Assembly: GCF_014698795.1 (NCBI RefSeq)
Contig: NZ_JACJTR010000013.1
Location: 62,001-126,000, forward strand
DNA from: Nostoc sp. FACHB-892
Lineage (GTDB): Bacteria > Cyanobacteriota > Cyanobacteriia > Cyanobacteriales > Nostocaceae
DNA: 64,000 nt
Direction of reading: 5' to 3'
The stretch's first letter is position 1, and the number at the start of each line of letters is the position of its first letter. The notes below the pieces were generated by a model. It was not told where the DNA came from and ran no database searches. It was given only the letters and a program-made list of their open reading frames with translations. Positions 1 through 8,724 of the stretch are shown in pieces. The translations under genes and the position numbers were made by a program.

Positions 1-1
1 A

Positions 2-211
2 AACCAAATGGAACAGCGTTTGGGCAAAGATGCCAGCCGTCAACCAAATTTCGCCGGGTTTGACATTGAAGACGTGCTGTATTTGTTTCCCATAGTTACC
101 TTACTGGATGGACTAGAGCCGTTACTAATAGCAGCTACAATCGGGGCACCCACCTTCGCTGTATGGGTAATTTGGCAATTTCTGACACTCGCACAGCCTA
201 AATCAAACTAG
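2..211 (+). CDS. C-terminal end of a membrane protein, possibly CDP-alcohol phosphatidyltransferase family
   Basis: The reading frame is open to the left edge, so only the last 70 or so codons of a longer gene are present. The visible part has an acidic stretch (FDIEDVLYLFP) and then a hydrophobic region of about 40 residues with two likely membrane segments, ending ALAQPKSN-like in a short polar tail. The spacing of the hydrophobic segments recalls the C terminus of CDP-alcohol phosphatidyltransferase-like proteins, but no catalytic motif is in the window. The family name is therefore a guess; the membrane character is what the sequence shows. The ATG at position 8 is probably an internal methionine. 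Confidence 0.4.
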   Translation, partial: NQMEQRLGKDASRQPNFAGFDIEDVLYLFPIVTLLDGLEPLLIAATIGAPTFAVWVIWQFLTLAQPKSN

Positions 212-378
212 TACCGCAAGGCGGAAGTCAAAAGTCAAAAGTACTATGGAATCTACCATGAGCAGATGATAGACAATATAAATTAGAAGATGGATTTACT
301 GCTTGAAGCGCTCGATTCCGAAAAACTGATTGCGCCGGCCATAACCTATCTCAACACAAAAAGTAGTTGAGTATTTTT

Positions 379-944
379 TTATTTGTCAGTGCCTAAATCA
401 TTCACTTTAGCAACTATATAATGCAACTCTTCCAGCTTTTCTAAGACCTTAGTTGAACTTTCGGCAACGCTTTCTTGGTTAGTTTTGCATTCGACTTCAG
501 GACGGAGTGGTATTTCATAAGGATCATCAATACCAGTGAAGTGCTTGATCTCGCCGGATCTTGCTTTTTATATAATCCTTTTACGTCTCGCTGTTCACAA
601 ACTTCTAATGATGCATTGACATAAACTTCAATGAAATATGGAATAGTTTGGCGCACTTCTTCTCGAATTTCGCGGTAAGGTGAAATTGCCGAAACCAATA
701 CAATTACATTATTTCTGGCAAGAAGATGAGCCACAAAGCCAATGCGCCGAATATTCTCTTCTCGATCCTCTTTACTGAAACCCAACCCTTTACATAGGTT
801 TTGACGTACTGCATCGCCATCTAAAACTTCAACTCTGTATCCCTGTATCCGCAGTTGTTTCTCCACGAATTTACAGATAGTAGTTTTACCTGCACCACTT
901 AGACCAGTGAACCATACTGTCACGCCATACTCATATTGTCTCAT
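379..944 (-). pseudogene. cysC: Adenylylsulfate (APS) kinase cysC with a one-base frameshift
   Basis: APS kinase phosphorylates adenylylsulfate to PAPS in sulfate assimilation. The first about 125 residues are a normal CysC: P-loop GLSGAGKTT near residue 18, the LDGDAVR motif and NIRRIGFVA. At the run of five T's at 565-569 (five A's on the coding strand) the frame slips by one base. Shifting the frame there restores the expected ARSGEIKHFTGIDDPYEIPL segment and a full family C terminus ending at the TAA at 379-381. The 566-bp span is exactly one base short of 189 codons, so a single deleted A or G in the homopolymer explains everything. Without correction the protein reads 167 residues with a nonsense tail ending at 441. 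It is either a sequencing error in a homopolymer or a real inactivating mutation. Confidence 0.85.
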
Positions 945-1061
945 CCTACCTCTACCGCATACTTAAAATGGCACACCAAAAAATGCTTTTTTAGGTAATT
1001 TCAGGTCAATAAATACACACTGAGGGCGCTGTAGCTTTATGAGCAATACAATTGCAAACTT

Positions 1062-1496
1062 TTAACTTTCCTCTTGGGGATAACCATTTTTCTCACGTTT
1101 GAGACTTTCTTCTAGAGCTTGAATTTGTTCACGACGAGCTTCCAATTCTAAGGAACGCCGTGCTAAGTCTTGGTTTTGCAACGTCAAGGATTGTCGCCAA
1201 TGTTCTGCTCGCTCGGCTTCGTGCTGCAAAAATTCTGGGGTAATGCCGATGGTAAGGTAGCTTTGTACCAGATGCAGTACCCAGTTGGTAGCGTCTTCTA
1301 TTCTTTCAATGTCCCCTGTATGGGAAAGTTCTACTAAAACAAGCAAGTTTTCACTCATAATCTTTCCCTTTCCTAACAGAATGAAAGCCTCTTCTGGAAT
1401 TATCGCCCACAAGTTATCAGCTTCTTGACGCGCCAATAAGCGTAACTGGTGCTGGTCTAAAAAATCGTTTTTACGCACCTGGGCTAGATATAGCAT
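1062..1496 (-). CDS. Conserved hypothetical protein with C-terminal coiled coil
   Basis: This 144-residue soluble protein is not recognised. The N-terminal half alternates hydrophobic and charged residues and looks like a small alpha/beta domain. From about residue 95 it becomes a highly charged helix rich in Glu, Arg and Gln (EAERAEHWRQSL then LEARREQIQALEESLKREK), a likely coiled coil that may mediate oligomerisation. No signal peptide or membrane segment is seen. It lies between cysC and valS on the same strand, with a heptamer repeat just upstream of its start, so it is probably transcribed separately from valS. Its codon use and the intact frame support it as a real gene; the function is unknown. 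Confidence 0.65.
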   Translation of the reverse strand: MLYLAQVRKNDFLDQHQLRLLARQEADNLWAIIPEEAFILLGKGKIMSENLLVLVELSHTGDIERIEDATNWVLHLVQSYLTIGITPEFLQHEAERAEHWRQSLTLQNQDLARRSLELEARREQIQALEESLKREKNGYPQEES

Positions 1497-1513
1497 GAGG
1501 GTCGCTTCGCTCC

Positions 1514-1544
1514 AATTAAAAATTAAAAATTAAAAATTAAAAAA
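1514..1544. repeat. Heptamer short tandem repeat (AATTAAA units)
   Basis: About four copies of a 7-bp AATTAAA unit lie between valS and the upstream-facing hypothetical gene. Such heptanucleotide arrays (STRR) are typical of heterocystous cyanobacteria and are noncoding here. Confidence 0.8.
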
Positions 1545-1665
1545 GTTTAATAAAATAATAAGTCCCAGAATTGAGATTTGGATCTTGTTAATTGGTAACG
1601 GGTAATTGAGAATTATTAACACTCCCATTACCCATTACAGTTATCCTAGGCCACGCAGGCCATGC

Positions 1666-4659
1666 CTACATTAACCCCTTCAGACGCTCGCGCAAAATTT
1701 CAGCTTGCTTCTGTGCTTCTGCTAAGGCATCCCGCGCCCCTTGTACCACGTCGGCTCTAGCTCTATCTACGAAACTAGGATTGTTTAATCTGGTACTCAG
1801 GGATTGAACTTCGGCTTCAGCTTTACTCAAGCTTTTTTCTAGTTTGGCACGCACAGCTTCAATATCTACCACACCGCTTAGAGGAATTAGCACCTGTATT
1901 GTACCAATTACACCTGCGATCGCATTTTCTGGTTCTTGTGATTGCTCTAATTCTTTCTGCGGGAAAAACTGTGTCCATAACTTTTGTCTAGCTTGGGCAG
2001 TTAATAAATTTTGGCTAACAAACCTCGCTGTGTAACCAAAACCGACTAGTTCAAAGAAAGTTCCGACGATGGGAATGTCATCAATGGCATTTCCCGCAGC
2101 TAAACCCAATCTACCAAAGATAATAGCCACGATAATTAAGCCAATTGTCTTCAAACCCTTTTGAGGTTTTTTCGCAGTAATAGTTTGGTTTTCTTGCTTG
2201 TCGGTAATAGTTAAAGTCTCAACTTTCGCCAAATCTTTAATATAATCTTGTCCAGCAGTGAGAACTTGCCGCTCTTTCTGGCTTTCGGTTTGCAAATTCG
2301 CTGTCACTTTTACCCCTGGCTTAATATCTGCTTCAGCACGCAAATTCCGAATTGTGCGGATAGTAGCAATCAGTAATTCAAACTGTTCTTCCAAGGTTGA
2401 ATCAATCAAGTTTGCATCTATCTGGGGATAGACTTGTAACGGTAAAGTTTGCGGTGAATCTGCTGATTGTTGGGTGAGAGTTTGCCAAATTTCTTCGGTA
2501 ACATGAGGCATGAAGGGATGAAGCAGTTTCATAATCCCTTCTAGTATGTAGCCGAGGGTTTGCTGTGCTACCCGCCGCGATACTGGGTCTGCATCTGCTT
2601 GCAATCTAGATTTCACTAGTTCAATATATTGATCGCAGAAATCACCCCAGATGAATTCGTAGAGTCCTTTTGCTGCTTCCCCTAAACCATAATTATCGAT
2701 GTAATCGGTGGTTTGTTTGATAACTTGATGATACCGCGAGATAATCCAGCGATCGCTCAATTCGGTAGCTACTGGGTTCCCCAATTGTTGCGGCGTTTGT
2801 CCATCCAAATTCATCATCACAAACCGGGCAGCATTCCACAACTTATTTGCAAAGTTGCGCGATGCCTCAACAGAAGGCGATTCATCCTTTTTGCGATCAT
2901 ATTCTAAGCGGATATCTTGACCAGCACCAGCCACTTCCCTAATTAAGGTATACCGCAAGGCATCAGTACCATATTTGTCAATTAATAACAACGGGTCAAT
3001 GCCATTACCTTTGGTCTTTGACATCTTCTGACCTTTTTCATCCAGCACTAAGCCGTGGATGTAAACTGTTTTGAAAGGTATTTGCTGCGTAAAATGCCCA
3101 GCCATCATAGTCATTCTGGCTACCCAGAAAAAAATGATGTCAAAGCCTGTTACCAAAGTAGTAGTCGGGTAATAAGTTGCTAAATCCTGAGTTTGTTCTG
3201 GCCAGCCCAAAGTCGAAAATGGCCAAATTCCAGCAGAAAACCAAGTATCTAGCACATCTGGGTCTTGTTCTAGCTTGACATTTTCACCAAATTGTGATTT
3301 AGCTTTTTCCCAGGCTTCAGTTTCCGATTTTGCCACCACAAAGGGCGTATTATCGGTAATTTGCCCATCCGTTTCACTGACGGCGTACCAAGCCGGAATT
3401 TGGTGTCCCCACCATAATTGGCGAGAGATACACCAATCAGTGAGTTTTACTAGCCAATCACGATAAACCTTTGTCCAGCGTTGGGGGACAAACTCTGGAG
3501 AAGTTTGCTGGTCGAGGAATTCGAGAGTGTTGTCAGCTAGGGGGCGAATTTTGACGAACCACTGAGTCGAGAGGAGGGGTTCAATAGGTACTTTACCGCG
3601 ATCGCTGTAGGGAACGGTATGCTTATAATCTTCGATCTTCACCAAAAAGCCATCTGCTTCTAGGCGAGAAACGACATTCTTTCTAGCAACAAAGCGGTCT
3701 TGTCCTTGAAACTCCCCAGCATTTGCATTGAGAGTGCCGTCTTTGTTCATAATGTTGATAAACGGCAGATTGTGACGCTTACCCATGTCAAAATCATTGA
3801 GGTCATGGGCAGGAGTTATCTTCACGCAACCCGTGCCGAAAGTGGGATCAACATATTCATCGCCAATGATCGGAATTTCTCGTTGTAGAATTGGCAGAGT
3901 TACAGTTTTGCCGATGAGATGTTTGTAGCGATCGTCATTGGGATTAACCGCTACAGCCGTATCACCCAGCATCGTTTCTGGTCGAGTTGTCGCCACCTCT
4001 ACAAAACCGGAACCATCGGTGAGGGGATAGCGGAAGTGCCAGAGATTTCCATTTACTTCTTGATTTTCTACTTCCACATCAGACACAGCCGACTGAGAAG
4101 CAGGACACCAGTTAACTAAATATTCACCACGATAAATTAAGCCTTCCTCGTAAAGCCGAGTAAACGCCTCCACAACAGCTTTAGATAAACCCTCATCCAG
4201 GGTAAACCTTTCCCGTGACCAGTCCACCGAGACACCCAAGCGGCGTAGCTGATTCAGAATCGTTCCCTCAGACTCCGCCTTCCATTGCCAAGCGCGTTCT
4301 AAGAACTTCTCGCGCCCCAATTCGTAGCGAGTCTTACCCTCTTTTTTGAGTTGCTTTTCCAGCATACTATGCACCGCGATGCTGGCGTGGTCAGTTCCGG
4401 GTAGCCACAGGGTATTGCGCCCCTGCATCCGGTGGTAGCGCACGAGGGTATCAATCAACGCACTTTCAAAAGCGTGACCCATGTGCAAACTGCCAGTGAC
4501 ATTCGGCGGTGGAATGACGATGCAGTAGGGTTCGCCGCCTTTGTTGGGGTCAGCTTTGTAAACTTGGTTGTCTTCCCAGAATTTTTGCCACTTGGCTTCA
4601 GTGGAAAAGGGGTCGTAGAGACTGGGGAGATTGGGAATAGTTGCGGTCATGCTGGGCAA
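1666..4659 (-). CDS. valS: Valyl-tRNA synthetase with CAAD membrane-anchor insert
   Basis: Class I synthetase that charges tRNA-Val. The HIGH-type motif is at residues 59-62 (GSLHMGH context), the editing domain follows (TTRPETMLGDTAV region), and KMSKT lies at 545-549. An anticodon-binding helical domain and a C-terminal coiled coil (about 930-997) are also present. At 997 residues it is longer than usual bacterial ValRS of about 880-950. The extra part, residues about 826-905, contains two hydrophobic segments separated by a short loop, matching the cyanobacterial aminoacyl-tRNA synthetase appended domain (CAAD), known to anchor several synthetases to thylakoid membranes in Anabaena. The insert lies between the anticodon domain and the coiled coil. 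The start MPSMTATIPNL fits the family. Confidence 0.96.
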   Translation of the reverse strand: MPSMTATIPNLPSLYDPFSTEAKWQKFWEDNQVYKADPNKGGEPYCIVIPPPNVTGSLHMGHAFESALIDTLVRYHRMQGRNTLWLPGTDHASIAVHSMLEKQLKKEGKTRYELGREKFLERAWQWKAESEGTILNQLRRLGVSVDWSRERFTLDEGLSKAVVEAFTRLYEEGLIYRGEYLVNWCPASQSAVSDVEVENQEVNGNLWHFRYPLTDGSGFVEVATTRPETMLGDTAVAVNPNDDRYKHLIGKTVTLPILQREIPIIGDEYVDPTFGTGCVKITPAHDLNDFDMGKRHNLPFINIMNKDGTLNANAGEFQGQDRFVARKNVVSRLEADGFLVKIEDYKHTVPYSDRGKVPIEPLLSTQWFVKIRPLADNTLEFLDQQTSPEFVPQRWTKVYRDWLVKLTDWCISRQLWWGHQIPAWYAVSETDGQITDNTPFVVAKSETEAWEKAKSQFGENVKLEQDPDVLDTWFSAGIWPFSTLGWPEQTQDLATYYPTTTLVTGFDIIFFWVARMTMMAGHFTQQIPFKTVYIHGLVLDEKGQKMSKTKGNGIDPLLLIDKYGTDALRYTLIREVAGAGQDIRLEYDRKKDESPSVEASRNFANKLWNAARFVMMNLDGQTPQQLGNPVATELSDRWIISRYHQVIKQTTDYIDNYGLGEAAKGLYEFIWGDFCDQYIELVKSRLQADADPVSRRVAQQTLGYILEGIMKLLHPFMPHVTEEIWQTLTQQSADSPQTLPLQVYPQIDANLIDSTLEEQFELLIATIRTIRNLRAEADIKPGVKVTANLQTESQKERQVLTAGQDYIKDLAKVETLTITDKQENQTITAKKPQKGLKTIGLIIVAIIFGRLGLAAGNAIDDIPIVGTFFELVGFGYTARFVSQNLLTAQARQKLWTQFFPQKELEQSQEPENAIAGVIGTIQVLIPLSGVVDIEAVRAKLEKSLSKAEAEVQSLSTRLNNPSFVDRARADVVQGARDALAEAQKQAEILRERLKGLM

Positions 4660-4843
4660 ACTAACTATGGAAGGACTCTAATAAATTTTGCCACAGGGTT
4701 GGAGAGGGTTTGTTTAGCAATTCTCTAAATCGTGGATATACCCTTAAAAAATCTATCTGGAAATGCGAAATCTATTTTTGACCCTTGTAGTTATCTTGCA
4801 TAAATTCCGTAGCTGACATCTGTATATTCATCCAGAAAGACTC

Positions 4844-5155
4844 ATGAAATTGAAACCAGGTTTATTTCAACTCATAGTGTTTGTTATGACTGTATCCCTA
4901 CTTGCTTCTTGTGCGACAACCCCAGAAGCAAGACAGTCAGATTGCATCTCCACAACGTCGGCGAACGCTAAACAACAACCCAATAACTGTTCACCCTCAT
5001 CTAATGGTAGCGGCAGATCGAGTGGTTACTCTGGTGGGAGTAGCATTAGAAGATCCGGTTTTGGTGATTCATCGGAGTCCGGGACTTCCAGAGGTTCTTC
5101 TAAGGGCCGTAGTGGTTTCGGTAGTTTCGGTCGCGGTGGTCATGCGGGTGGATAA
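4844..5155 (+). CDS. Small Ser/Gly-rich lipoprotein, YgiB-like
   Basis: A 103-residue lipoprotein. Residues 1-23 form a signal peptide ending in the lipobox LLASC, so Cys23 would be lipidated and the protein anchored in a membrane facing the periplasm. The rest has no obvious fold: a short Thr/Asn/Gln stretch, then a tail rich in Ser, Gly and Arg (SGYSGGSS, GSSKGRSGFGSFGRGG). It sits 7 bp before a glutathionylspermidine-synthase-like gene. In enterobacteria YgiB (DUF1190), with a similar Ser/Gly-rich tail, precedes the YgiC ATP-grasp protein, so this looks like a minimal ygiBC pair. The link is an inference from order and composition; the lipoprotein signal is directly visible. Confidence 0.8.
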   Translation: MKLKPGLFQLIVFVMTVSLLASCATTPEARQSDCISTTSANAKQQPNNCSPSSNGSGRSSGYSGGSSIRRSGFGDSSESGTSRGSSKGRSGFGSFGRGGHAGG

Positions 5156-5162
5156 AAGAGTT

Positions 5163-6425
5163 ATGAATATTTTCAACAGTCCTCAACGAAAGCGTCTATT
5201 TCAGTCAATGAAAATGGGTTGGTACAACTTTGCTCCTATTGAAGAAGGAACAGGTATACCTCTAACTGACCAAGAAACACCTTACGCTCTTTATTATTGC
5301 CATCAAGTTTTACCGCAGACGATACAAGAAATTCAGCAAGCATCGGAATCAGTCGGTAGTGTTTTAACGCAAGTGTGGCAAATTATCCGCACTCTTGATG
5401 AGGATACACTACTTTACTATGGATTTCCGGAAGCTACCATCAAGTTAGTTAAATATGACTTCCTTGCACCATTTTGTATGCGTCTTGACTGGTGCTGGAA
5501 TCAAGAAAAGGGGATAAAAAAGGTAGTAGAAACTAATCCCCAAACTCCTAGTTTTTGGTTTGAGTGTACGGATGGCAATAATAAAGTCGCCAGACATTTT
5601 GGATTGCAAGAACCAGATTTAAATGCTCAAAAAATATTAAAAATAACACTTAATCAGCATATAAATAGAGCCGCATTAAATTTGGGTAAACCAATTACAG
5701 ACTGTCGCGTAGCATTTACAGCTCTGAATAATGCCGAAGATTTAGGTACTATGCGATGGCTAAGAAATTATTTGGAGTCAAAAAGTAGCATTTTACCCTT
5801 AGAATATCTTGGCATCAAAGATGGTGAATATCTATTTGACCAGAGAACAAAAAAACCAATAGATATACTCTTTATGTGGTATCCAGTGGAATGGCTAATC
5901 CATGATACTGATGAAAAAGGTGAAAGATTATGGCCGGCTCTAGAGCAACTAATTTTTGATAATAAAATTGTGATTGTGAACTTCGGTTCTGCCTTTGCAC
6001 TGCAACCAAAAAGTATATTTGCTCTAATTACAGATTTGGGATATGACTTTTTTTCTGGCAAAGATGCTGGGACAGTCTGGGAATATTTTCCTAAAACATC
6101 ACTGAGTGCAACAGCAATAGGTAATTCATACTTTGCCAAACCTATTTTAGGAAGAGAAGGTGAAGGAGGATTTGCAGTTAATTCAGGAAACATCTCTGTG
6201 CGTAGTAATAATAATGACCCTTGGTATACACAACAGAATTATGTCTATCAAGAGTTATTAGAATTTCCTAAATTAGAAATTGATGGCAAGTCAATGACTC
6301 AGGTTTGGGGAGCTTGGCTATATAACAATGGTAATGACAAATTTATATCTGGAGGTGTAGGAATGCGCCTTTCTGAAGGGGAAATTACAGATAACTTATC
6401 TTATTGGTGTCCGATTGGATGCTAA
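5163..6425 (+). CDS. Glutathionylspermidine synthase-family ATP-grasp protein (YgiC-like)
   Basis: A 420-residue member of the ATP-grasp C-N ligase group related to the synthetase half of glutathionylspermidine synthase. Supporting landmarks are the MKMGWYNF start region, FWFECTDGN near residue 135, the MWYPVEWLIHD segment, the KPILGREGEGG loop typical of this family near residue 330, and the QVWGAWLYN/GGVGMRLSEG end. Members join an amino group to a carboxylate using ATP, but the substrate of the YgiC-like branch is unsettled, and the amidase half is absent here. The frame is open further upstream through the lipoprotein gene in another frame; the ATG at 5163, preceded by AAAGAG, is the sensible start. 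Confidence 0.82.
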   Translation: MNIFNSPQRKRLFQSMKMGWYNFAPIEEGTGIPLTDQETPYALYYCHQVLPQTIQEIQQASESVGSVLTQVWQIIRTLDEDTLLYYGFPEATIKLVKYDFLAPFCMRLDWCWNQEKGIKKVVETNPQTPSFWFECTDGNNKVARHFGLQEPDLNAQKILKITLNQHINRAALNLGKPITDCRVAFTALNNAEDLGTMRWLRNYLESKSSILPLEYLGIKDGEYLFDQRTKKPIDILFMWYPVEWLIHDTDEKGERLWPALEQLIFDNKIVIVNFGSAFALQPKSIFALITDLGYDFFSGKDAGTVWEYFPKTSLSATAIGNSYFAKPILGREGEGGFAVNSGNISVRSNNNDPWYTQQNYVYQELLEFPKLEIDGKSMTQVWGAWLYNNGNDKFISGGVGMRLSEGEITDNLSYWCPIGC

Positions 6426-6455
6426 TTTTAATAACACCGATAATTAGAGGCAAAC

Positions 6456-7727
6456 ATGAAACCTCAAACCACCACCCCTTCGCCCTGGACATACATACCT
6501 ACCCTCTACTTTGCCTCTGGCATACCTTACATTATCATCAATACAGTTTCTGTAATCTTTTACAAAAAGCTCGGAATAGATAATACTCAAATTGCCTTGT
6601 GGACAAGTTTTCTCTATCTACCTTGGGTCATCAAAATGTTTTGGGGCCCAATTGTCGATATTTATTCTACCAAACGTCAATGGATACTTTATACCCAATT
6701 TGCGATGTTCGCTTGTTTGGGTTTGATAGCCTTCTCCTTGCAACTGCCAAATTTCTTTTTCATCTCCCTTGCGATATTAACAATAGGAGCATTTATTTCT
6801 GCAACTTATGACATTGCCACAGATGGCTTCTATCTGCTGGCTTTATCTCCAGAACAACAAGCCTTATTTGTTGGCATTCGCTCACTGTTTTATCGAATGG
6901 CTGTCATTTTCGGTTCTGGAATATTAGTAGTCTTAGCAGGTCATCTTGAAGTGTCTCTGAACAACATTCCCTTAAGTTGGACTATAGCCATTGGCTTCTC
7001 AGCTTTAATTTTAGTAATCCTGTTTATTTTCCATCGCCTAATTTTACCTTTACCTGAATCAGATAACCAACGACAAATACAAGCTAGGGAAAATATACCT
7101 TTTTGGTCAATCATTAGCTCATACTTTTCTCAAGATAAAATTATAAATATTTTAGCATTTATATTGCTTTACAGACTTGGCGAAGCAATGCTTGTGAAGA
7201 TAGCCTCTTTATTTTTATTAGACAAACCAGAAGTAGGCGGCTTAGGGTTATCAACATCAGATGTCGGGCTAGTCTACGGGACATTTGGGGTAATATCCTT
7301 AATCTGTGGAGGAATTTTAGGAGGCTTGCTAATTTCTAAATATGGATTAAAAAGATGTTTATTCCCTATGGCTTTAGCATTGAATTTACCTAATATTTTT
7401 TATGTGTATATGGCTTACACTAAGCCTTCACTAACATTAGTCTATCCCTTGGTTTCATTGGAGCAATTTGGCTATGGTTTTGGATTTACAGCTTTTAGTG
7501 TTTATTTAATGTATATTTGCCAAGGTGAATATAAAACTTCTCATTTTGCTATCTCCACTGGCTTTATGGCTTTAGGAATGATGTTACCCGGATTAGTTAG
7601 TGGTTATTTACAAAAAGCACTTGGTTATCCATTATTTTTTGTCTTGGTCTGTTTGCTCACGATTCCTGGAATGATTGCTCTGTTTTTTATTCCTTTAAAA
7701 GAAGAACCGAAACGTCAGAATAATTAA
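6456..7727 (+). CDS. MFS transporter, AmpG-like
   Basis: A 423-residue integral membrane protein with about 12 hydrophobic segments. It opens PTLYFASGIPYIIINTVS, and WGPIVDIYSTKRQW forms the loop between helices 2 and 3, as in the AmpG/acetyl-CoA transporter branch of the major facilitator superfamily. AmpG imports cell-wall muropeptides in proteobacteria. The next gene, 14 bp downstream, is an amino-sugar kinase of the BadF/NagK family, which suggests uptake and phosphorylation of cell-wall sugars; this is inferred from context. An AGAGG ribosome-binding site precedes the ATG. Base composition is AT-rich like the neighbouring genes. Confidence 0.85.
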   Translation: MKPQTTTPSPWTYIPTLYFASGIPYIIINTVSVIFYKKLGIDNTQIALWTSFLYLPWVIKMFWGPIVDIYSTKRQWILYTQFAMFACLGLIAFSLQLPNFFFISLAILTIGAFISATYDIATDGFYLLALSPEQQALFVGIRSLFYRMAVIFGSGILVVLAGHLEVSLNNIPLSWTIAIGFSALILVILFIFHRLILPLPESDNQRQIQARENIPFWSIISSYFSQDKIINILAFILLYRLGEAMLVKIASLFLLDKPEVGGLGLSTSDVGLVYGTFGVISLICGGILGGLLISKYGLKRCLFPMALALNLPNIFYVYMAYTKPSLTLVYPLVSLEQFGYGFGFTAFSVYLMYICQGEYKTSHFAISTGFMALGMMLPGLVSGYLQKALGYPLFFVLVCLLTIPGMIALFFIPLKEEPKRQNN

Positions 7728-7741
7728 TATTATTACAGTTC

Positions 7742-8698
7742 ATGAATTATGTTTTGGGAATAGATGGCGGCGGTAGCAAAACTATTTGTGTTTTGATGAA
7801 TGATTTGCGTCAAGTGTTAGGTCGCGGTGAAGCAGGGCCATCTAACTATCAGAGTATAGGTATTGAAGCCACTTTACAATCTATTCAAATAGCAATTCAC
7901 AATGCGGTTGAGACAGCAATAATTACAAATACTCTAAAGATTGACGCGATATGCTTGGGTTTAGCAGGTGTAGGTCGTGCAGCAGATATAGAAATAGTAA
8001 AAGGTTTAGTTAAAGAATTACAGAATAACAAATTGCCTATTACTTGGGCATTACAGCCAGCCAATATTGTAATTTGTAACGATGCTTTGATTGCCTTAGT
8101 TGGTGGAATTGGTCAGCCTGTAGGAATTGTGGTTGCAGCTGGTACTGGTTCGATAGTTTTCGGACGAAATAATGAAGGATATACTAAGCGAGTCGGCGGC
8201 TGGGGGTATATTTTAGGAGATGAAGGTAGCGCTTATAAAATTGCGATCGCAGGCATGAACGCAGCATTAAAATCTTATGATGGACGAGAGATTTCAACAA
8301 GTTTGCTAGAGGGTTTCAAACAGCATCTTGATTTAGAAAGTATAGAAGATTTAATAGAAGTAGTATATCGGCGAGAATGGGGAGTTAAACAGATAGCTGC
8401 TTTAGCACCAGTTGTAGATTTTGCAGCAGCGTCAGGTGATATAGTAGCGAATCTCATAATTGACGATGCTGTAAAAGAGTTAGTAAAAGCTACATCTACA
8501 GTAATTGATGCGATTTTTACTACTGACTCAGTTTTAGAGGTAGTTACAACGGGAAGTGTATGGCGCGGTAGATGCAAGATCCATGAAAGATTTGCAGCGT
8601 CTCTTGTTAATAATTTTCCTAATGTAAAGGTGATATTTCCGAGGTATGAACCTGCTTATGGTGCTGGTTTGTTAGCATTGCAGACAACTCAAAATTGA
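7742..8698 (+). CDS. N-acetylglucosamine/N-acetylmuramate kinase-like ATPase (BadF/BadG family)
   Basis: A 318-residue kinase of the ASKHA fold. The first phosphate-binding motif GIDGGGSKT is at residues 6-14, LGLAGVGR near 75, the second phosphate loop AAGTGSIVFGRN near 130, then GGWGYILGDEGSAY typical of GlcNAc kinases, and the closing PAYGAGLLAL. The family phosphorylates GlcNAc, MurNAc or glucosamine. The gene follows the AmpG-like transporter with 14 bp between, so the two are probably cotranscribed and used in cell-wall sugar recycling. Its 3' end is closely similar to a short fragment at about 9586-9693 beyond the next gene. Confidence 0.85.
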   Translation: MNYVLGIDGGGSKTICVLMNDLRQVLGRGEAGPSNYQSIGIEATLQSIQIAIHNAVETAIITNTLKIDAICLGLAGVGRAADIEIVKGLVKELQNNKLPITWALQPANIVICNDALIALVGGIGQPVGIVVAAGTGSIVFGRNNEGYTKRVGGWGYILGDEGSAYKIAIAGMNAALKSYDGREISTSLLEGFKQHLDLESIEDLIEVVYRREWGVKQIAALAPVVDFAAASGDIVANLIIDDAVKELVKATSTVIDAIFTTDSVLEVVTTGSVWRGRCKIHERFAASLVNNFPNVKVIFPRYEPAYGAGLLALQTTQN

Positions 8699-8724
8699 CG
8701 CGAAGAAAGCAATAATAGGAGTTT

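Noticed and set aside
4902..5162. N-terminal extension of the YgiC-like protein
   Set aside because: The extra 87 codons overlap the lipoprotein gene in another frame, whose signal peptide and lipobox are clearly the real coding choice.
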